64,000 nucleotides of DNA. It comes from Desulfosporosinus hippei DSM 8344 (GTDB lineage Bacteria > Bacillota > Desulfitobacteriia > Desulfitobacteriales > Desulfitobacteriaceae). The translations under genes were made by a program, and so were the position numbers. Location: NCBI RefSeq assembly GCF_900100785.1, contig NZ_FNCP01000008.1:62001-126000 (forward strand). Reading direction: 5' to 3'. Below, piece by piece: positions 58,398 through 64,000 of the stretch (positions are counted from its first letter, which is position 1; each line of letters opens with the position of its first letter). The notes below the pieces were generated by a model. The model ran no database searches. It was given only the letters and a program-made list of their open reading frames with translations, and was not told the origin of the DNA.

Positions 58398-60827
58398 TTA
58401 ATCTTGCGCAAAGCTAAAAGGAGACCATCCGTCACCTAAAAGTATTTCCGCAAGCAGGGGATCCTCTGTATTTAAAAAAACTTGTCTGCCTAATCCCAAC
58501 TTATTTAGATATTTTGCAGCATCTGCCCAAAAACTTTGATCCCCTTCGGAGATTTTTCCTATTGAGAAGAATAGAGGGACCTCAGTAGTTACAGGAAGGG
58601 CTAATTGAGCAAGTGCCAAGCGATAGGAAAAATAATTTCTTTTAACCACTGTTTCATTCTCAGTGTATTTACCTTTTTGGGAGAAGAAATGCTCGAAAAT
58701 CCATTGTTTTTCTTCACTAAGATTTTTTTCATACTTAGTTTGCCATTCTTGCCAAGACAAATCCAAGATAGCTTGGGCATCATTTAAGGCATGGCGCAAA
58801 TCTTCATAAGCTGTCCATTGACGTTTTTTAACTTCTATTCTTTTCTCAAGGACAGACAAAGAAGCAGCTTGTTCCTCCCCCTGAAGACGAGTATTTAAGG
58901 CTTCTAAATGCTGGTGTATTTCTACTCGCTCTTTTTCCCAGGAGGACATTTCTGCCAGCCTTTCCTGACTAGAAAGACGCTGTTCACGTTCGAGTTCAGC
59001 TAAAGGTTCAAGTATCCTTGAGAGTTGTTCTAGATCCCGATTCCCAAGCTTTTTGACGAAGATCTCCGAATACTTGACCACTTCCTCTTTAACTTCATCT
59101 CTTTCTTGCAGCTGACCGGCTACATTTAAAATAGCTGATAGGACTTCCTCTCGATCCCCCAAGGAAATACCCCAGTTCTTTAAATTTTCACTCATCCCTT
59201 CAGCACAGATTGCTAGCTTTTTTTCCAGGTCTAACTTTTGTTCTAAGTCCTTGTTTAATTGATCTGTTTCTTCTGAGCGCTGTTTCTTCATTTGCTGATA
59301 GGCTAACCACCCATTCAACCATTCGCTAAAATCTGCCGCTTGAACTTTCGAAAGAGCAAGTTTTATGATTTCATTACGTGAATCGATGATTCTGAGCAAC
59401 TTTGGTTCTTTATTGACTTTTTCCTGCAGCTTCTCAATTCTCTTTTTTAGGTTTTCTACTTGTCTTTGCTGTTGTTGATATTCCTCTAGCCGACTTGTGA
59501 ATTCCCGATAGTTTGCTACATGATACCTTTGGTAATACTCCAGAAGATGCGCTGATAACCGTTCATTAATACTCTTTATCTTTAAGGGTTTAGTTAAAAG
59601 TTGATCCGTAATATTACATATTTTGTAGCTTTGCCAGCGGTTTAATTGTTTTTCTTTTCTAGTAATCCGGTTAACAGCATCTTCAGTTACATCGGACATA
59701 ACTATTAATTTTGATAACTTAGTGATTTCCTCTTCATACTCTAATTTAAGCTCATCTAACTCTTCTCTTAGCAGGATAAGTTTATCAAGCCTGTCTCGAG
59801 CTGAATCTCTCTCCTCCATCACCCGCCGGAGCTGCTGTTCTTCGTCTTCTCTAAATCCCTGATAGCCTGACGAAAGGAGTAGTTTTTGGATCTGCTCAAT
59901 TAGTTTTATTCGAACTTCTATTTCTGCAGTTAAACTTCTCACATCTTTCTGAAAGCAGGCCCATTCCATACATTCTTCTCGAAAGTTCTCTATGATCTCC
60001 CAATCGACTGCACCATCACTGGAAATCGCCCTAAGACCTTCATCTAAACGTTGTTGGCGCTCTTCCATCCTGCTTATCTCATCTTGAAGTTGGCGCAGCT
60101 CACGATAATCTGGGTTTTGAGCAAGACATTCAAGGCGTTGATGGATTTTTTGAGTGAGAGCAATTTTTTCAGTTAAGATAGCTTGATTTTCTTGCAAATT
60201 CTTAATCTCAATCAGGAGCAGTCGATTGTCTTCTTGTTGCCGATGGGCATTCTCCCATTCATTTCGTAAAGCATCGTATTCAGCCTTTACTAACTCCATA
60301 TTCTCTCTTTGATCTTTAACTCTTTTTTGAGCACCAATCAGGGAAGCTCGCACTTTAGTTAAAGAGAAATCCTCATCTCCACCTTGGCTAAGGTTATTAA
60401 TTCGCAAAAACAAGTTATCCTGGCTGTCTTTTTCCGGCCAAGTAATTCTGCCACCTTGCAGAAAAGCTTGCATCCGAGCCTGAAATAAGTATTCTCCAAT
60501 GGTCATCTTTTCTGGCAGATTAACTTTATACCCATTTCCATCTAAGAAGGTAAGTTGTTGTGTTATTTGATCCTCTATTTGGATATTTTCATAACGAACC
60601 ACGAAGTGATGATTATCCTCAGATATCCATACCTCAGCTGCTGCATTATCTTTTTGCTTCTCCAACAATTGAGATTCCTGTTCATAGAATAGCTTCATCA
60701 GTAAATCGTCTAATAGTTTCTGATTATTGATATCTCGATTAATTATCAGAGTTGGACCTGTAGGGAATATCCAGTCGATATCCTTTAGATCTCTGAAATT
60801 ACTAAGTCTAATCCGTTCAATCTTCAT
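58398..60827 (-). CDS. YhaN/SbcC-like coiled-coil protein lacking the P-loop
   Basis: 809 residues in the Rad50/SbcC/YhaN layout: an N-terminal head (MKIERIRLSNFRDLKDIDW), about 600 residues of Glu/Gln/Leu-rich coiled coil, and a C-terminal head. Where family members have a Walker A (GPNEAGKST-like), this protein reads TLIINRDINNQKLLDDL (residues 26-42) with no P-loop glycines or Lys-Ser. The C-terminal Walker B region is VPLFFSIGKISEGD, without the Asp-Asp/Glu pair. ATP binding is therefore probably lost or different. It overlaps the Mre11-like gene by 11 bases and belongs to its operon. A structural role in DNA repair or replication is inference. Confidence 0.8.
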   Translation of the reverse strand: MKIERIRLSNFRDLKDIDWIFPTGPTLIINRDINNQKLLDDLLMKLFYEQESQLLEKQKDNAAAEVWISEDNHHFVVRYENIQIEDQITQQLTFLDGNGYKVNLPEKMTIGEYLFQARMQAFLQGGRITWPEKDSQDNLFLRINNLSQGGDEDFSLTKVRASLIGAQKRVKDQRENMELVKAEYDALRNEWENAHRQQEDNRLLLIEIKNLQENQAILTEKIALTQKIHQRLECLAQNPDYRELRQLQDEISRMEERQQRLDEGLRAISSDGAVDWEIIENFREECMEWACFQKDVRSLTAEIEVRIKLIEQIQKLLLSSGYQGFREDEEQQLRRVMEERDSARDRLDKLILLREELDELKLEYEEEITKLSKLIVMSDVTEDAVNRITRKEKQLNRWQSYKICNITDQLLTKPLKIKSINERLSAHLLEYYQRYHVANYREFTSRLEEYQQQQRQVENLKKRIEKLQEKVNKEPKLLRIIDSRNEIIKLALSKVQAADFSEWLNGWLAYQQMKKQRSEETDQLNKDLEQKLDLEKKLAICAEGMSENLKNWGISLGDREEVLSAILNVAGQLQERDEVKEEVVKYSEIFVKKLGNRDLEQLSRILEPLAELEREQRLSSQERLAEMSSWEKERVEIHQHLEALNTRLQGEEQAASLSVLEKRIEVKKRQWTAYEDLRHALNDAQAILDLSWQEWQTKYEKNLSEEKQWIFEHFFSQKGKYTENETVVKRNYFSYRLALAQLALPVTTEVPLFFSIGKISEGDQSFWADAAKYLNKLGLGRQVFLNTEDPLLAEILLGDGWSPFSFAQD

Positions 60828-61977
60828 CTACTATCCGCCCCTGCCCCAGTGCTGTCATTCCGATTTTTTGTACAACTCCCCAATACTCTTTGTTTTCCGA
60901 TTCAACCGCTTCTGACAATCTTGTTTGTAGTTTACCGGAAAAAATTTGGGCAAGTGTAGGAAAGCCTTCCTGAATATTTACTTTAGAAGGCCTAGGCAAA
61001 TCCACATAGGATGGGTCTGGTTCTGCGTGAGCAATAACTTCAACGAAAGGAAGCTCTGCCATAAGCAGCTTCTGTAAAGGAGATACTAACCTTTCAATCT
61101 CTAATTTGTCTCCAGAGATATTAATCCTATATAAATTTTTTTGACGTTCATCAGGGCTTAGCTCTTTGATTATTCTTTCAGCTATTTCAGCAAGAGATTC
61201 TTGAGACTGAACTGTTAAATTTATTTCATAGTAACAGCGTTGTCCCAGTTCTCTAAATTCAATACAGGTTGATTCTTCTCTAATTTCTCCCAAGATCACA
61301 CCATGAGATCCAATGTCAACAAAACTTCTAGCCTCTATCACTCCACAGTCTGCCCAGACAGTCTTTCCTGCCTGCTGTATTCCGCTCCATCCTTCCAGAT
61401 GTCCGAGGGCTAAATAGTTTACCCCACTGGCAGATATTTGGTCTTGCTTAATGGGTATAAGTCCTTGGCTATTCCCTTGTGAATCAACAACAGCGTGAAG
61501 AAGCATAATCTTTAGTGTCGTATCATTAATAGGAGTGAAATCATCCAGAAATGATTTCTCTTGATGATATGCAGTCCAGCCTGCCCCATATATTGTTAGA
61601 TTATGGGACGGGAGTTTGACACTTTTAATTCCACTTGAGAATATATGGACATTCCTTGGCCATACTGTCAAGCGATAAGCAGAGGATATTGTAAGCGGGT
61701 CTCTTCTGCCTGGTGTGATGAAAACTTTGGTTCCTTCCAATTTTCCAAGTAATTCAGCGACCCGCTCGACGGTCTCCTGGCGCACATACTGCTGTTCAAA
61801 TAGATTACCGGTTAGAAAAAGCAATTCGATTTTTTCCGCTTGGCAAAGAGATAGTAGAGCCTGAAATGTCTGCCACAAATCTTGATTCCTTGCTGCTGCC
61901 CACCTCTCCGGTCCATCCCAAGCGGGGCTATCAAATCGAAAACCGGCACACTGTATGAAACGTACACTTGCAGCCAT
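60817..61977 (-). CDS. YhaO/Mre11-like metallophosphoesterase with replaced metal ligands
   Basis: 386 residues, clearly collinear with YhaO/SbcD nucleases, but catalytic motifs are altered: the DxH motif (normally FIHAADLHLDSP) is FIQCAGFRFDSP; the GDxxD motif is TGNLFE (Gly57-Asn58-Leu59-Phe60-Glu61); GNHD is PGRRDP (Arg91-Arg92); and the final GHxH is LGHLEG. Only scattered residues such as the His in MLLHAV and that GH remain. Nuclease activity is therefore unlikely. GAGGTGAG precedes the ATG. It is encoded with an equally altered YhaN-like partner, 11-base overlap, so the pair was conserved without its chemistry. Confidence 0.8.
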   Translation of the reverse strand: MAASVRFIQCAGFRFDSPAWDGPERWAAARNQDLWQTFQALLSLCQAEKIELLFLTGNLFEQQYVRQETVERVAELLGKLEGTKVFITPGRRDPLTISSAYRLTVWPRNVHIFSSGIKSVKLPSHNLTIYGAGWTAYHQEKSFLDDFTPINDTTLKIMLLHAVVDSQGNSQGLIPIKQDQISASGVNYLALGHLEGWSGIQQAGKTVWADCGVIEARSFVDIGSHGVILGEIREESTCIEFRELGQRCYYEINLTVQSQESLAEIAERIIKELSPDERQKNLYRINISGDKLEIERLVSPLQKLLMAELPFVEVIAHAEPDPSYVDLPRPSKVNIQEGFPTLAQIFSGKLQTRLSEAVESENKEYWGVVQKIGMTALGQGRIVDED

Positions 61978-62008
61978 TTATTCTCACCTCATCCGGTACA
62001 AACAATCG

Positions 62009-63064
62009 TTATTTAAGTTCAGTACTGTTACTTAAATCGACAGAAAAGTACTCACCTTTATTCATGGCATAATGCCCAGAAGCATAGGGATTTCCTTCAA
62101 CTGTAATATAAACCTTATCCACCCCGTAATAATTTCCTAGGGTATTAGTGATGCTCTGCAAGATTAAACCCTCATAACTAGATCCGGCAATCATTTCGCC
62201 TCTTAATTCTTTACTAAAATCAACATAAACTGCGTTATCCTTATTTAAGTAAAGACTCTTTATCTTGACATTGGGACCTAATACCGGAACAACATCCCCT
62301 TTGGGCAACTCTTTAAATGCCCTCTCAAAAGAAGCTTTTGTGAGATCATTGGTTTTAAAGGATAGTTTTTTGCTGACAAAATAAAGCTTATCAACATTAT
62401 TATTGGGATAATAGAATTTGACTGTTTGGTTCAGAGATACATCACTTTCCAGTTTGCTTAAAGTTGAAGTGACCACAAAGTCATCTGATGTAAAAACTGA
62501 TTTTACAAGCCCAATATTCGGGGCATAATAGTCTTGAGTTTTATCCGCTTTGCCCTCGGTAGTCACTTCTAGAGTTTTGTAAGTACCTGAAGGCGTGGTT
62601 ATATCAGCTTCTATATTAGTTATCGAACGTTTTCTCCCATCCGCCAAGACCCATGATGTTCCCACGACAAGTGGTTCTTGCAACAGAATTTCTTCACTGT
62701 TACCTGGGCTTTGGAGTAAGTTTTCTCTAAAGTAGCTTTCCCCTCTTGCTAATCGCAAGGTCAGCTTTCCATTGTCCAATTCCAGCACTTTTACCGTCTC
62801 TGTTCCTCCATTATTTGAACGAGTCTGAATCCGGTTTCCTTCGATATAATCAACCATAACGTTATATGAGGCATACTCAATTCCTTTGCCCTCATAAACG
62901 TAGTTTGTATTTTCTTTGAAAGAACAATAATCTTGGATGCTTAGTGTCTTAGTTTCTTGGGGTTTATCATCCGGCTTACTGGGCGCAGTGCCACCCTTAT
63001 TGGCACATCCGTTAAGTAGAGCTAGGGTGAGCAATATACTAATTAGGTATACTAGTTTCTTCAT
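62009..63064 (-). CDS. GerMN-domain lipoprotein
   Basis: 351 residues. ATG at 63064 has GGAGGGAG before it and opens a lipoprotein signal (LVYLISILLTLALLNGC). The C-terminal third (about VKFYYPNNNVDKLYFVSK to the end) is a GerMN domain, found in the spore protein GerM and other envelope proteins (NKDNAVYVDFSKEL, SITNTLGNYYGVDKVYI). The middle part is a beta-rich region of unknown fold. It is extracytoplasmic and may bind peptidoglycan or act in sporulation. It is 31 bases beyond the Mre11-like gene in the same direction, but its own signal and ribosome site suggest a separate role. Confidence 0.82.
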   Translation of the reverse strand: MKKLVYLISILLTLALLNGCANKGGTAPSKPDDKPQETKTLSIQDYCSFKENTNYVYEGKGIEYASYNVMVDYIEGNRIQTRSNNGGTETVKVLELDNGKLTLRLARGESYFRENLLQSPGNSEEILLQEPLVVGTSWVLADGRKRSITNIEADITTPSGTYKTLEVTTEGKADKTQDYYAPNIGLVKSVFTSDDFVVTSTLSKLESDVSLNQTVKFYYPNNNVDKLYFVSKKLSFKTNDLTKASFERAFKELPKGDVVPVLGPNVKIKSLYLNKDNAVYVDFSKELRGEMIAGSSYEGLILQSITNTLGNYYGVDKVYITVEGNPYASGHYAMNKGEYFSVDLSNSTELK

Positions 63065-63290
63065 TTTTCTCCCTCCTCGGTGGTTTGATGTTAGTATAGC
63101 ACTTCTCGGTCTAATTACACAGTTAAGATCGCCAGAGTTACTGAACTTGTGCCAAAAAACTAATCCTTCGCTACGCCTAGGGTTCCTCTGATTAAAAATC
63201 AATCTGCTGGTTTGTGACAAATTATTGCAGGGATTCGACGTTAATGGTCGAATTAACTATTAATAACCAAGAGAGAGGAGGCAATGCAAC

Positions 63291-63584
63291 ATGGTTGTAC
63301 TTATCTTATCCCTTATCTGTTCGTTGCTTATTGCGGTGTTTGCCATCCAAAATGCTGGTTTAGTGACTATACAGCTCTTCTGGGTTACTAGAGATGTGCC
63401 CTTAGTCTTAGTAATCTTAGGTTCCACATTTGCGGGAGCTTTAGTAATGCTCCTCTTAGCAATCTGGCGGGAACTGCGCCTTAAGCTAAAGTCCAAACAA
63501 CACCCTATGGATCAGTGTCAAAAGAGCGACCCTTCTGGTCAACAAGCTATTTCCCCTTTGAAGCCGACAGATGGGGCAGAATAA
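63291..63584 (+). CDS. LapA (DUF1049) domain membrane protein
   Basis: 97 residues with two membrane segments (LILSLICSLLIAVFAI and LVLVILGSTFAGALVMLLLAI) and the QNAGLVTIQLFW motif of LapA-type proteins, which in proteobacteria assist LPS assembly. In Gram-positives the role is unknown. GGAGG lies nine bases before the ATG. The C-terminal tail is hydrophilic. Divergent from the GerMN gene; short gap without clear promoter. Confidence 0.85.
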   Translation: MVVLILSLICSLLIAVFAIQNAGLVTIQLFWVTRDVPLVLVILGSTFAGALVMLLLAIWRELRLKLKSKQHPMDQCQKSDPSGQQAISPLKPTDGAE

Positions 63585-63599
63585 TTAGCAGTTAAATTT

Positions 63600-63637
63600 A
63601 AACGAGACAGATACCTAACAATGGTTCTGTCTCGTTT
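63600..63637. terminator. Terminator between LapA and the cupin gene
   Basis: AAACGAGACAGA and TCTGTCTCGTTT form a 12-bp stem with a 14-base loop, followed by TATTC; convergent genes on both sides. Confidence 0.8.
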
Positions 63638-63650
63638 ATTCTTGGTGGGT

Positions 63651-63992
63651 TTATACTTCTATAGAATAGGCTGCTGAGGGATTAGGGGCTAATATTACAA
63701 AACAGGACATGTCTTTTTCTCCTGTGTTTTTCAGGCTGAAAACCTCAGCCCCTTTACAATGGATAACATCTCCTTCGGTAATCTCGTGTATTGTACCATC
63801 TACCCCCATTTCCCCTTGCCCGACAAGCACGTGGATAATTAGGTCACTTTGTTCATGGTGGTGGGGCGGGACTCCCTGTCCTGGTCTAAAGTTTAGAACG
63901 AAGTTCAGAACTCGAGATTCATTAAAAAGTATCTTCTTGGTAAGATTATCATCTTTATAGACGATTTTATCGGAGATTTTTTCAATCTTCAT
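63651..63992 (-). CDS. Small cupin-domain protein
   Basis: 113 residues forming one cupin barrel. The first metal-binding motif is PPHHHEQSDLIIHVLVGQGE (His-His and Glu/Gln pattern) and the second, ITEGDVIHCKGAEVFSLKNT, retains a His. Single-domain cupins bind small ligands or act as sensor or isomerase-like proteins; the function is not readable here. Its upstream region is cut by the window edge, so promoter and operon context are unknown. Confidence 0.85.
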   Translation of the reverse strand: MKIEKISDKIVYKDDNLTKKILFNESRVLNFVLNFRPGQGVPPHHHEQSDLIIHVLVGQGEMGVDGTIHEITEGDVIHCKGAEVFSLKNTGEKDMSCFVILAPNPSAAYSIEV

Positions 63993-64000
63993 AATCTACC

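Noticed and set aside
58398-61977. Calling the pair sbcC/sbcD or a functional nuclease complex
   Set aside because: Gene order and length fit, but the metal and nucleotide motifs are replaced at nearly every position, so a functional nuclease name would mislead.
1-64000. CRISPR, tRNA, rRNA, insertion sequence or prophage genes
   Set aside because: No direct-repeat arrays, cloverleaf patterns, transposase motifs or phage proteins were found on reading both strands.

Overview
The window looks like chromosomal DNA from an anaerobic, low-to-mid GC Gram-positive bacterium. The closest fit is the Clostridia/Peptococcaceae, in the style of Desulfosporosinus or Desulfitobacterium; this is an inference from gene content, not a proven match. 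Supporting signs are strong AGGAGG-type ribosome sites, many GTG/TTG starts, a SipW-type signal peptidase, a tetraheme quinol dehydrogenase, TauE/SafE and class III PHA genes. No rRNA, tRNA, CRISPR array, transposase or phage gene was seen. Most genes lie on the minus strand.

Layout. 1-2421: end of an amino-acid ABC binding protein and a PAS sensor kinase, then about 1 kb of non-coding, G/T-rich DNA. 3451-4722: a natural fusion of three RidA domains. 4847-9904: a surface-protein locus with two TasA/camelysin-like proteins (one carrying a CBM2-like domain), a 46-residue mini-protein, a SipW signal peptidase, an ABC ATPase that has lost its catalytic motifs, and an ABC-2 permease fused to a signal-peptidase-like domain lacking the catalytic pair. 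10177-11065: two small genes. 11225-20400: a complete allantoin-to-glyoxylate pathway (PucR regulator, AllE, AllA, NCS1 permease, two allantoinases, AllC). 20510-30519: a sensor kinase with a cysteine cluster, a heterodimeric ABC exporter, VanW, a thioesterase, a DUF89 protein and small genes. 30684-33832: a class III PHA synthesis operon. 34174-44129: ten co-oriented genes, many overlapping, that look like a specialised lipid or secondary-metabolite pathway (XRE regulator, UbiA prenyltransferase, old yellow enzyme, ACP, alpha-oxoamine synthase, lipid kinase, ThiL-like protein, ketosynthase, epimerase, radical SAM). 44372-51124: TauE/SafE, DedA, a lipoprotein beta-carbonic anhydrase, an orphan tetraheme cytochrome, a NicO metal transporter, small enzymes and a crotonase. 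51254-53090: an orphan iron-sulfur/cytochrome b pair. 53387-56721: an ectoine-type uptake system (ehuABCD). 56834-63992: an M23 peptidase, a YhaN/YhaO-like (Rad50/Mre11-like) pair whose active sites are missing in both proteins, a GerMN lipoprotein, LapA and a cupin.

The three most interesting loci are (1) the SipW/TasA-like cluster with its pseudo-transporter, which looks like a dedicated assembly or export device for surface fibres or matrix; (2) the Mre11/Rad50-like pair in which almost every metal and nucleotide ligand has been replaced; and (3) the ten-gene ACP/alpha-oxoamine synthase/lipid kinase cluster, whose logic resembles sphingoid-base synthesis but with extra prenyltransferase, flavin and radical SAM enzymes. 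These functional ideas are inference from motifs and gene order; no database search was run.
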